DNA of 64,000 nt from Capra hircus (lineage: Eukaryota > Chordata > Mammalia > Artiodactyla > Bovidae): assembly GCF_001704415.2 (NCBI RefSeq), contig NC_030814.1, forward strand, positions 72,099,121-72,163,120, given 5' to 3'. The notes under the pieces are model-generated. The model saw only the letters and a program-made list of their open reading frames with translations, was not told where the DNA came from and did no database searches. The position numbers and the translations under genes are program-made. Each line of letters begins with the position of its first letter. The first letter of the stretch is position 1. Of the stretch, positions 55,275-64,000 are shown in pieces.

Positions 55275-56337
55275 TTTTTTTATGGCAGGATAAACCCCAC
55301 TTGATCATGGTGTATGATCCTTTTACTATGTTGTTGGGTTCTGTTTGCTAAAATTTTGTTTTGGATTTTTTCATCTGTGTTTGTCAGTGATATTGGCCTG
55401 TAATTGTCTTTTTTGTGATGTCTTCATCTGGTTTTGTTATCAGGGTGATGGTGGCCTTATGGAATGAGTTTGGGAGTTTCTCTTCTTCTGCAGTGTTCTG
55501 GAAGAATTTGAGGAGGATAGATGTTAACTCTTCTCTAAATGTTCAGGAGAATTCACCTGTGAAGCCATCTGATCCTGGGCTTTTGTTTGTTGGAAGATTT
55601 TTTATTGTAGTTTTGATTTCAGTGCCTGTGATTGGTCTGTTCATATTTCCTGTTTCTTCCTGGTTCAGTCCTGGAAGGTTATGCTTTTTTAAGAATTTGT
55701 CCATTTCTTCCAGATTTGTCCATTTTGTTGACATACAATTGCTCCAAAGTCCACAGTCTCAGGCTGATCAGTTCAGTTCAGTTCAGTTCAGTAGCTCAGT
55801 CGTGTCCGACTCTTTGCAACCCCATGAATCGCAGCACGCCAGGCCTCCCTACCCATCACCATCTCCCAGAGTTCACTCAGACTCACGTCCATGGAGTCCG
55901 TGATGCCATCCAGCCATCTCATCCTCGGTCGTCCCCTTCTCCTCTTGCCCCCAATCCCTCCCAGCATCAGAGTCTTTTCCAATGAGTCAACTCTTCGCAT
56001 GAGCTGGCCAGAGTACTGGAGCTTCAGCTTTAGCATCATTCCTTCCAAAGAAATCCCAGGTTTGATCTCCTTCAGAATGGACTGGTTGGATCTCCTTGCA
56101 GTCCAAGGGACTCTCAAGAGTCTTCTCCAATACCACAGTTCAAAAGCATCAATTCTTCAGTGCTCAGCCTTCTTCACAGTCCAACCCTCACATCCATACA
56201 TGACCACAGGAAAAACCATAGCCTTGACTAGATGGACCTTAGTCGGCAAAGTAATGTCTCTGCTTTTGAATATACTATCTAGGTTGGTCCTAAGTTTTCT
56301 TCCAAGGAGTAAGCGTCTTTTAATTTCATGGATGCAG

Positions 56338-58026
56338 TCACCATCTGCAGTGATTTTGGAGCCCCAAAAATAAAGTCTGACATGTTTCTACTGTTTCTTC
56401 ATCTATTTCCCATGAAGTGATGGGACCGGATGCCATGATCTTAGTTTTCTGAATGTTAAGCTTTAAGCCAACTTTTTCACTCTTCTCTTTCACTGTCATC
56501 AAGAAGCTTTTTAGCTCCTCTTCACTTTCTGCCATAAGGGTGGTGTCATCTGCATATCTGAGGTTATTGATATTTCTCCCAGCAAACTTGATTCCAGCTT
56601 GTGTTTCTTCCAGCCCAGCATTTCTCATGATGTACTCTGCATAGAAGTTAAATAAGCAGGGTGACAATATACAGCCTTGACATACTCCTTTTCCTATTTG
56701 GAACCAGTCTGTTGTTCCATGTCCAGTTCTAACTGTTGCTTCCTGACCTGCATACAGGTTTCTCAAGAGGCAGATCAGGTGGTCTGGTATTCCCATCTCT
56801 CTCAGAATCTTCCACAGTTTATTGTGATCCACACAGTCAAAGGCTTTGGCATAGTCAATAAAGCAGAAATAGATGTTTTTCTGGAACTCTCTTGCTTTTT
56901 CCATGATCCAGCGGATGTTGGCAATTTGATCTCTGGTTCCTCTGCCTTTTCTAAAACCAGCATGAACACCTGGAAGTTCACGGTTCACGTTCTGCTGAAG
57001 CCTGGCTTGGAGAATTTTGAGCATTACTTTACTAGCATGTGAGATGAGTGCAATTGTGCGGTAGTTTGAGCGATCCTTTGCATTGCCTTTCTTTGGGATT
57101 GGAATGAAAACTGACCTTTTCCAGTCCTGAGGCCACTGCTGAGTTTTCCAAATTTGCTGGCATATTGAGTGCAGCACTTTCACAGCATCATCTTTCAGGA
57201 TTTGAAACAGCTCCACTGGAATGCCATCACCTCCACTAGCTTTGTTCGTAGTGATGCTTTCTAAGGCCCACTTGACTTCACATTCCAAGATGTCTGACTC
57301 TAGATTAGTGATCACATCATCATGATTATCTGGGTCGTGAAGATCTTTTTTGTACAGTTCTTTCGTGTATTCTTGCCACCTCTTCTTAATATCTTCTGCT
57401 TCTGTTAGGTCCGTACCGTTTCTGTCCTTTATCGAGCCCATCTTTGCATGAAATGTTCCCTTGGTATCCCTAATTTTCTTGAAGAGATCTCTAGTCTTTC
57501 CCATTCTGTTGTTTTCCTCCATTTCTTTGCATTGATCGCTGAAGAAGGCTTTCTTATCCCTTCTTGCTATTCTTTGGAACTCTGCATTCAGATGCTTATA
57601 TCTTTCCTTTTCTCCTTTGCTTTTCACCTCTCTTCTTTTCACAGCTATTTGTAAGGCCTCCCCAGACAGCCATTTTGCTTTTTTGCATTTCTTTTCCATG
57701 GGGATGGTCTTGATCCCTATCTCCTGTACAGTGTCGTGAACTTCATTCCATAGTTCATCAGGCACTCTATCTATCAGATCTAGGCCCTTAAATCTATTTC
57801 TCACTTCTACTGTATAATCATAAGGGATTTGATTTAGGTCATACCTGAATGGTCTAGTGGTTTTCCCTAGTTTCTTCAATTTGAATCTGAATTTGGTAAT
57901 AAGGAGTTCATGATCTGAGGCACAGTCAGCTCCTGGTCTTGTTTTTGTTGACTGTATCCTGCTGTTGACTGCTTCTCCATCTTTGGCTGCAAAGAATATA
58001 ATCAATCTGATTTCAGTGTTGACCAT
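56338..58026 (-). CDS. BovB reverse transcriptase frame (562 codons, element-encoded)
   Basis: An uninterrupted frame of the BovB retrotransposon. It begins with the end of the endonuclease domain (CASDHELLITKF, the SDH motif of AP-like endonucleases, near residue 38). The central reverse transcriptase follows: the FIPIPKKGNAKDRSNYRTIALIS region, the FIDYAKAFDCVDH box with its catalytic Asp, GVCQGCILSPCLF, and the catalytic box NLRYADDT. All of these key residues are intact. The frame is lost just before the C-terminal tail through a frameshift near 56380. The N-terminal endonuclease is separated by stops. The ATG at 58026 is internal, so this is not a natural protein start. Not a host gene. 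Confidence 0.85.
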   Translation of the reverse strand: MVNTEIRLIIFFAAKDGEAVNSRIQSTKTRPGADCASDHELLITKFRFKLKKLGKTTRPFRYDLNQIPYDYTVEVRNRFKGLDLIDRVPDELWNEVHDTVQEIGIKTIPMEKKCKKAKWLSGEALQIAVKRREVKSKGEKERYKHLNAEFQRIARRDKKAFFSDQCKEMEENNRMGKTRDLFKKIRDTKGTFHAKMGSIKDRNGTDLTEAEDIKKRWQEYTKELYKKDLHDPDNHDDVITNLESDILECEVKWALESITTNKASGGDGIPVELFQILKDDAVKVLHSICQQIWKTQQWPQDWKRSVFIPIPKKGNAKDRSNYRTIALISHASKVMLKILQARLQQNVNRELPGVHAGFRKGRGTRDQIANIRWIMEKAREFQKNIYFCFIDYAKAFDCVDHNKLWKILREMGIPDHLICLLRNLYAGQEATVRTGHGTTDWFQIGKGVCQGCILSPCLFNFYAEYIMRNAGLEETQAGIKFAGRNINNLRYADDTTLMAESEEELKSFLMTVKEKSEKVGLKLNIQKTKIMASGPITSWEIDEETVETCQTLFLGLQNHCRW

Positions 58027-58589
58027 CTGGTGATGTCCATGTGTAGAGTCTTCTCTTGTGTTGTTGGAAGAGGGCGTTTGCTATGACCAGTGCATTTTCT
58101 TGGCAAAACTCTATTAGTCTTTGCCCTGCTTCATTCTGCATTCCAAGGCCAAATTTGCGTTACTCCAGGTGTTTATTGACTTCCTACTTTTGCTTCCAGT
58201 CCCCTATAATGAAAAGGACATCGTTTTTGAGTGTTAGTTCTAAAAGGTCTTGTAGGTCTTCATAGAACCATTCAACCTTCAGTTTCTTCAGCGTTACTGG
58301 TTGGGGCATAGACTTGGATAACTGTGATATTGAATGGTTTGCCTTGGAGACGAACAGAGATCATTCTGTCATTTTTGAGATTGCATCCCAGTACTGCATT
58401 TCGGACTCTTTTGTTGACCATGATGACTACTCCATTTCTTCTGAGGGATTCCTGCCCATAGTAGTAGATATAATGGTCATCTGAGTTAAATTCACCCATT
58501 CCAGTCCATTTTAGTTTGCTGATTCCTAGAATGTCGATGTTCACCCTTGCCATCTCTTGTTTGACCACTTCCAATTTGCCTTGATTCAT
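58027..58589 (-). pseudogene. BovB endonuclease part, broken
   Basis: The N-terminal AP-like endonuclease of the same BovB. A 105-codon frame (58589-58272) includes NIDILGISKLKWTGMGEF and VIMVNKRVRNAVLGC. A frameshift and several stops follow between 58272 and 58027. The active-site GDWNA-type motif reads GDWKQK followed by a stop, so the catalytic Asn is lost. Confidence 0.85.
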
Positions 58590-58759
58590 GGACCTGACAT
58601 TCCAGGTTCCTATGCAATGTTGCTCTTTACATCATCGAATCTTGCTTCTATCACCAGTCACATCCACAGCTGGGTATCCTGTAGCTGCGAGAGTGCCTTC
58701 CCTTCTTCTTTGGTCACATAGTCCCTGGAGCTTAGCTTTGGTTTTGGTCCTACCTCTGT

Positions 58760-59007
58760 TGAAGCTTCAATACTTTGGCCACTTGATGAGAAGAACCAAT
58801 CCATTGGAAAAGATCTTGGTGCTGGGAAAGATTGAAGGCAAAAGGAGAAGGGGCAACAGAGTATGAGATGGTTAGATAACATCACTGACTCAATGGACAT
58901 GAATTTGAGCAACCTCCAGGAGATAGTGGAGGACAAAGGAGCCTGGCATGCTACAGTGCATGGAGTCACAAAGAGTCAGACACAGCTTAGTGACTGAATA
59001 CCAGTAA
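58760..59007 (+). mobile_element. BovB LINE 3' end fragment
   Basis: Sense tail from 'gaagcttcaatactttggcc' to 'cttagtgactgaatacc', joined 5'-to-5' with the preceding antisense BovB. Confidence 0.88.
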
Positions 59008-59215
59008 CAGCTGCTTGCAGGCAACCCTCTGGTGTCTGTTCCTTGCCAATACAAGATGGGGTGAAAATAGCAGCTTATTATGGCTTACCTCTCAGTCAGG
59101 CTGGGGAGATGGAGAGGTATAGCAGACACAATTGGGGTGTGTGGGGAGTACCTGCTTCAGCAGAGGCCTCTGAAAAGTTGCTATAGTCTAAGGTGGTTCA
59201 TACACTCCCCTAGGG
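59008..59215 (-). mobile_element. Probable L1 5' UTR piece
   Basis: GC-rich sequence similar in character to 60715-61675. It is probably the rest of that antisense L1 5' UTR, displaced by the BovB insertion. Confidence 0.4.
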
Positions 59216-60713
59216 CCAGACATCCTGGAATGTGAAGCCAAGTGGGCCTTAGGAAGCATCACTATGAACAAAGCTATTGGAGATGATGGAATTCCAGTTG
59301 AACTATTTCAAATCCTGAAAGATGATGCTATAAAAGTGCCGCACTCAATATGCCAGCAAATTTGGAAAACTCAGCAGTGGCCACAGGACTGGAAAAGGTC
59401 AGTTTTCATTCCAGTCCCACACAAAGGTAATGCCAAAGAATGCTCAGACTACCACACAATTGTACTCATCTCACACGCTAGTAAAGCAGTGCTTAAAATT
59501 CTCCAAGCCAGGCTTCAGCAATATGTGAACTGTGAACTTCCAGATGTTCAAGCTGGTTTTAGAAAAGGCAGAGGAACCAGAGATCAAATTGCCAACATCC
59601 GCTGGATCATGGAAAAAGCAAGAGAGTTCCAGAAAAACATCTATTTCTGCTTTATTGACTATGCCAAAGCCTTTGACTGTGTGGATCGCAATAAACTGTG
59701 GAAGATTCTGAAAGAGTTGGGAATACCAGACCACCTGACCTGCCTCTTGAGAAATCTGTATGCAGGTCAGGAAGCAACAGTTAGAACTGGACATGGAAAA
59801 ACAGACTGGTTCCAAATAGGAAAAGGAGTATGTCAAGGCTGTATATTGTCACCCTGCTTATTTAACTTCTATGCAGAGTACATCATGAGAAACGCTGGGC
59901 TGGAGGAAGCACAAGCTGGAATCAAGTTTGCTGGGAGAAATATCAATAACCTCAGATATGCAGATGACACCACCCTTATGGCAGAAATTGAAGAACTAAA
60001 GAGCGTCTTGATGACAGTGAAAGAGAAGAGTGAAAAAGTTGGCTTAAAGCTCAACATTCAGAAAACAAAGTTCATGACATCTGGTCCCATCAGTTTATGG
60101 GAAATAGATGGGGAAACAGTGTCAGACTTTTATTTTTCTGGGCTCCAAAATCACTGCAGATGGAGATTGCAGCCATGAAATTAAAAGACGCTTGCTCCTT
60201 GGAGTGAAAGTTATGACCATCCTAGACAGCATGTTGAAAGGCAGAGATACTAGTTTGCCAACAAAGGTCCATCTAGTTAAGGCTACGGTTTTTCCAGTGG
60301 TTATGTATGGATGTGAGAAAGCTGAGTGCCCAATAATTGATGCTTTTGAACTGTTGTATTGGAGAAGACTCTTGAGAGTCCCGTGGACTGCAAGGAGATC
60401 CAACCAGTACATCTTAAGGGAGATTAGTTCTGGGTGTTCATTGGAAGGACTAATGTTGAAGCTGAAACTCCAATACTTTGGCCACCTGATACGAAGAGCT
60501 GACTCACTTGAAAAGACCCTGATGCTGAGAATGATTGAGGGCTGGAGGAGAAGGGGACGACAGAGGATGAGATGGTTAGATGGCATCACCGGCTCGATGG
60601 ACATGGGTTTGGGTGGACTCTGGGAGTTTGTGATGGACAGAGAGGCCTGGTGTGCTGCAGTTGATGCGGTCACAAAGAATCGGACACGACTGAGCGACTG
60701 AACTGAACTGAAG
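59216..60713 (+). mobile_element. BovB LINE, 5'-truncated, with partial RT frame
   Basis: Sense BovB from 'acatcctggaatgtgaagcc' to the (actga)n end. A 304-codon frame (59264-60178) includes FIDYAKAFDCVDR, GVCQGCILSPCLF and the intact YADDT box. A shift near 60115-60130 moves it into a second frame that continues to 60701. No endonuclease domain. Confidence 0.95.
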
Positions 60714-60714
60714 G

Positions 60715-61675
60715 GTAGTTGGTCCCTGGTTGTGTGTCCCTTGTTAGAGCCAAGCCACATAAGTTCACAGGAAGGTGTGGACTGTGACCTCTGCCTGCTG
60801 ACAGCTTGGTGGCAGCTGCTACCTTGGGGTTGGGACTGCAGTGGCAGTTTGTTCCCTGACTATTGTCTTGCCCTGGCTTTGACGGTGGCCAGTTGGCCTG
60901 AGTACCTCTCTCTGGGATCATAAGTTGCATTTGCGACTCCTGCCACCTCTGGCACTTGTGCTGGCTTTGGTGGTGGCTGGCCAGCGCATCTGCCTCTGGG
61001 GTCGCAGTCCATAGCTGGGGCTTGTCGCACCTATGGCACTCTTGAAGGCTGGGTCCTGTTGTCAGTTGAGTGCACAGTTTTTGAGGATCCCCACAGCAAT
61101 GATCTCCTGTCTCTCTGTCAGGCCCAACTCCCTAGAGTCCCTCAGCTGTGTTATACTAGCCACTTCAGAGTATCTTCACAGCAGTCAACCCCAGTCCTCT
61201 CCCTAGGGTCCAGCCCCCAAAGCCCTCAGCACCCAGCCCATACTGGCTGCACCAGGGCGTGCCAACAGCATCTTGCCTGGTAAGTGCTGGTCAGCAACAA
61301 TCTCTGTGGTGATTTCTCTCCATTTTACCTTCTGAGCACATGTTGCTGCATTCCCCTCTGTGGTTCCAAAGCTCTTCCCCAACCCTGCAGTGAGGGGGTT
61401 TCCAAGTGTGCAGAACTTTTTCTTCTTCATGGCTCCCTCACCAAGGTGTAGGTCCCCATCCCAAATCCTTTGTCTCATTTTTCTCTTACTGCTTTTCCCC
61501 TACCTCATTCTGTGGAGATTGGTTTGCCTTTTTGGAAGTCTGGGGTCTTGCCAGCTTTCAGAAGGTGTTCTGTAGGAGTTGTTCCATACGCAGATATGTT
61601 TTTGAGATATTTGTGGGGAGGAAGGTGGACTCTGTATTTTACTCTGCTATCTTGCGGGATCTCCCTGTTTAGTGT
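60715..61675 (-). mobile_element. L1 LINE 5' UTR (antisense)
   Basis: GC-rich block. On the minus strand it starts 'gggagatcccgcaagatagc' at about 61670, the counterpart of the 'aagatggcgg' start of L1 5' UTRs. It goes on with 'gagagaaatcaccacagaga' and repeated 'gccagcac...' motifs. ORF1 is not present on its left because the BovB replaces it. Confidence 0.65.
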
Positions 61676-62304
61676 TCCTTAAGCTTCCTGGATCTGTGGT
61701 TTAGTATCTGACCTTAATTTGGGGAAATTCTGAGTCATTATTATTTCACATAATTCTTTCGCTTCTATTTTTCTCATCCTTCTGGCAGTTGCATTATGTT
61801 TTTGTAGTTGTTCCACAGTCCTTGAATATTGTCTTATTCTTTTCAGTCTTTGTTCTCTTTATGTTTTAGTTTTGGTGGTTTCAATTAACATGTCTTCAAG
61901 CTCAGATTCTTTTTTACAGTTGTGTCCAGTCTACTGATAAACCCATCAAAGCAGTCTTCATTTCTGTTAGTGTTTTTAATCTTTAGTATTTCTTTTTGTT
62001 TCTTTCTTAGGATTTCCATCTCTCTATTTACATTTCCCATCTGACCTTGTTTGTGCTCTAATTTATCCTTTAAAGGCCTTATATTAATCATAATTGTTTT
62101 AAATTTCTAGCTTGATAATTCCAACATTAGCACCATGTCTGATTCTGATGCATAGTCTATCTTTTCAAATAGTAGTTTTTGCCTTTTAGTGTGACTTGTA
62201 ATGTTTTCTTGATAGTTGGACACGATGTACCAGGTAAAAGAAACTACTCTAAATAGGCCTTTAGAAATGTGGTGTTAGGTGTGGCTAATAAGGGAAGTAT
62301 TCAT
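61676..62304 (-). mobile_element. L1/HAL1-like ORF1 remnant
   Basis: In antisense, 61870-62060 encodes a charged coiled-coil-like stretch (KQKEILKIKN, REMEILRKK) as in LINE ORF1 proteins. Confidence 0.5.
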
Positions 62305-62316
62305 AGTTCCCTGATT

Positions 62317-62521
62317 GTGAAGTGAAAGTCTCTCAGTTGTGTCCGACTCTTTGCGACTCCATGGACTGTAGCCTGCCAGGCTCTTCTGTCCATGGGATTT
62401 CCCAGGCAAGAATACTGGAATGGGTTGCCATTTCCTTCTCCAGGGGATCTTCCTGATGCAGGGATCAATCCCGGGTCTCCTGCCTTGGAGGCAGATTCCT
62501 TACCATCTGAGCCACCAGGGA
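62317..62521 (-). mobile_element. Bov-tA SINE with target duplication
   Basis: Full antisense copy bounded by agttccctgatt (62305-62316) and agttccctaatt (62522-62533). Confidence 0.94.
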
Positions 62522-62533
62522 AGTTCCCTAATT

Positions 62534-63339
62534 AGGTCTCACTATTTCAGTCTGTGAACTTCACAAGTGTTTCTAATTTTTTCCTCCCTCTTTAGGTGGG
62601 AGAGGATGGCTAGAGTAGGTTGGAGTTTGGTATGTCCCTTCTCACACGTCAGGTATACTGTTAGTCTAGACTGATTACTTAGTTTCTACTAGGGCAAGCC
62701 TTGCTGGAAAGAACAGAGGGCCCTGATAAATTTCAAAATAGCTCCTCTCTCCTACTCTGTTTGGGACATTTAAGAGGAAGTTTTCCCTATATTTATTGTG
62801 AGAATCTGGTTAAAATCTTGGAAATAAAACTTACAAGTCTGTGGGCCCCCTTTGACTGAGTTTCCCTGGAATTTTTAACTCCCAGACTTGTCCACACCAA
62901 GCCCCCAGCAATTTGTCCCTTACAGTTCAGATTTTCTTGGCACTGATTTCTGTGTTAGTTTTTACTCTTGAATCTCTGCTCTGATAAGCCATGACTCACT
63001 GTATTCCCTTGTTTGTCTCTCCATCTTGTGGGCAGCAATGTGCCCTGTGCCCTCCTTTCTCACAGATACAGGAAGAGTTGTTGATTTTTTCAGTTGCTTT
63101 ATTAATAGCTTTTTACTCTTCAGGACAAAGCAGTGACTTACTTCCAGGTTTCTTACATGTGGAGTCAGAAATTGGTTCTGTAATTTCCATTATATTTTCA
63201 CATGGCTTTTATAGACTTTTATCATTTTTATATATCTTCATGATTAGTATTTTGATAACATAGGAGTCTCTTGAGTTAACATGCCTTATATAACTTAACA
63301 GTGGCTTTGTTTTTAGGAAACTTAAGTCAATCACCTTGT
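62534..63339. other. Intron 3, unassigned
   Basis: Possibly the 5' part of the LINE remnant to its left. No exon signal recognised. Confidence 0.3.
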
Positions 63340-63351
63340 AGGTTATAGTGT

Positions 63352-63380
63352 GTGTGTGTGTGTGTGTGTGTGCCGCTCAG

Positions 63381-63409
<29 letters not shown>
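63352..63409. repeat. Two (GT)n microsatellite arrays
   Basis: (GT)n at 63348-63372 and 63384-63411 are separated by 'gccgctcagta'. The same gccgctcagt occurs again at 63413, so the array and SINE edge have been duplicated. They form the simple-sequence tail of the Bov-tA that follows. Confidence 0.93.
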
Positions 63410-63413
<4 letters not shown>

Positions 63414-63611
63414 CCGCTCAGTCATGTCCAACTCTTTGTGACCCCGTGTACTGTAGCCTGCTGTGCTCCTCTGTCCGTGGGATTCTCTAGGCAAGAATAT
63501 TGGAGTGGGTTGCTATTTACTTCTCCACAGGATCTTCCCGACCCAGGGACTGAACCCGAATCTCCTGCATTGCAGGCACATTCTTATACCACTGAGCCAC
63601 CAGGGAAGCCC
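63410..63611 (-). mobile_element. Bov-tA SINE with target duplication
   Basis: Antisense copy. Together with its GT tail it is bounded by the exact repeat aggttatagtgt at 63340-63351 and 63612-63623. Confidence 0.94.
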
Positions 63612-63623
63612 AGGTTATAGTGT

Positions 63624-63937
63624 AATGAACATCTTTTTGTGTCTAACAGTTTTTCTTTTCAGTGATTGTTCAGAATAAACTCCCAGAAGTGGTATCAATT
63701 TGTTTGAGAATGCATATCTATACAGGTGCCTACACAATGCCTTGATGCTTTCAAAAGTGTTTTATAAACTTAAATTGTAACTGGCAATGTGTAGATATAT
63801 TAAGTTTATCACAGTTGCAGAGCTCTGTCTGTTTTGCAAAAAAAAAGTTCTTAGGAAAAGATTTGGGCAGGAAGATAATTTATCTTTTGTTGTTACATGA
63901 AATGTGCTCTGTCAGAACATTTGTTCTGTTCTCTCGG
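63624..63937. other. Intron 3, L1-like or unassigned
   Basis: Weak resemblance to antisense L1 3' sequence ('atctttttgtgtctaacagt'). No exon. Confidence 0.3.
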
Positions 63938-64000
63938 TTTACTTATTTATTTAGGCCGTGCTGGGTCTTCATTGCAGTGCACAGGCTTCTCTAATTTTGT
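63938..64000 (-). mobile_element. CHR-type tRNA SINE, cut by window edge
   Basis: 'ttatttatttaggccgtgct' and 'gggtcttcattgcagtgcac' begin an antisense CHR copy that continues outside. Confidence 0.8.

Larger units (their letters stand above)
52608..55767 (-). mobile_element. L1 LINE, about 3 kb antisense, interrupted
   Basis: Starts with the antisense 3' UTR ('ttaattgaaggataattgct') and runs through much of ORF2, including the C-terminal RGCGQNGILLPFWWECK near 53600 and the reverse-transcriptase region near 54900-55240. Stops and frameshifts are scattered through it. It is split by a Bov-tA, and on its left end of ORF2 toward the 5' side it is cut by the BovB at 55768. Confidence 0.88.
55768..58757 (-). 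mobile_element. BovB LINE, near full length, with long RT frame
   Basis: About 3.0 kb antisense BovB, from the (TCAGT)n 3' end at 55771-55795 to a 5' region near 58757. This approaches the 3.2 kb usual for the family. It carries the reverse-transcriptase frame listed separately and a broken endonuclease part (58589-58272). Confidence 0.95.

Noticed and set aside
44164..64000. The next UIMC1 exon, which should encode the first ubiquitin-interacting motif
   Set aside because: No sequence resembling the expected UIM-coding exon with splice sites was found, so it is presumed beyond the window.
1..64000. A bacterial-type operon, phage, plasmid or novel defence system
   Set aside because: No such genes, ribosome binding sites or gene spacing are present. 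The window is mammalian intronic and intergenic DNA.

Overview
The window is nuclear DNA of a ruminant, most likely a bovid. BovB (RTE) LINEs, Bov-tA and Bov-A2 SINEs, CHR-type tRNA SINEs and L1 copies fill most of it. Nothing bacterial, viral-genomic or plasmid-like is present. I did not find a previously undescribed gene system. What stands out is the 5' part of one real gene, two processed pseudogenes, and several readable layers of transposon insertion.

The single host gene I recognise is UIMC1 (RAP80), on the + strand. A CpG island at about 9.1-9.8 kb contains a palindromic NRF1-type site and a GTGAGT splice donor at 9300, which fits a non-coding exon 1. Exon 2 (36150-36304) carries the start codon, two basic clusters and the SUMO-interacting motif. 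Exon 3 (44079-44163) follows in phase. The ubiquitin-interacting motifs and the rest of the protein must lie beyond base 64000. Intron 1 is about 26.9 kb, intron 2 about 7.8 kb, and intron 3 runs off the end.

Layout: 1-9.0 kb is upstream intergenic DNA with BovB, Bov-tA, Bov-A2 and CHR copies, an old L1 end and a retroviral integrase remnant. 9.1-9.8 kb is the promoter island. Intron 1 holds old L1 and MIR, a perfect-arm hairpin (11.6 kb), a degenerate BovB (14.7-16.1 kb), a CHR SINE split by a mariner that itself contains an L1 and two Bov-A2 (18.8-21.7 kb), a split Tigger (24.5-25.5 kb), a young L1 with clean target-site duplications (28.5-29.6 kb) and a tubulin-tyrosine-ligase (TTL) retrocopy (29.7-30.7 kb). 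A Bov-A2 sits about 24 bases upstream of the exon 2 splice acceptor. Intron 2 holds L1, CHR, Bov-tA and BovB pieces and a decayed tRNA-Val-like sequence. Intron 3 holds LTR-like sequence, a SEPHS1 processed pseudogene (50.9-52.3 kb), an approximately 3 kb antisense L1 with a telomere-like insert, and two divergently oriented BovB elements (55.8-60.7 kb), one keeping a 562-codon reverse-transcriptase reading frame.

Repeat family names rest on recognition by eye, without alignment. Boundaries are good to a few bases where a target-site duplication is quoted and to tens of bases elsewhere. Comparisons with human proteins are from general knowledge and were not aligned here.
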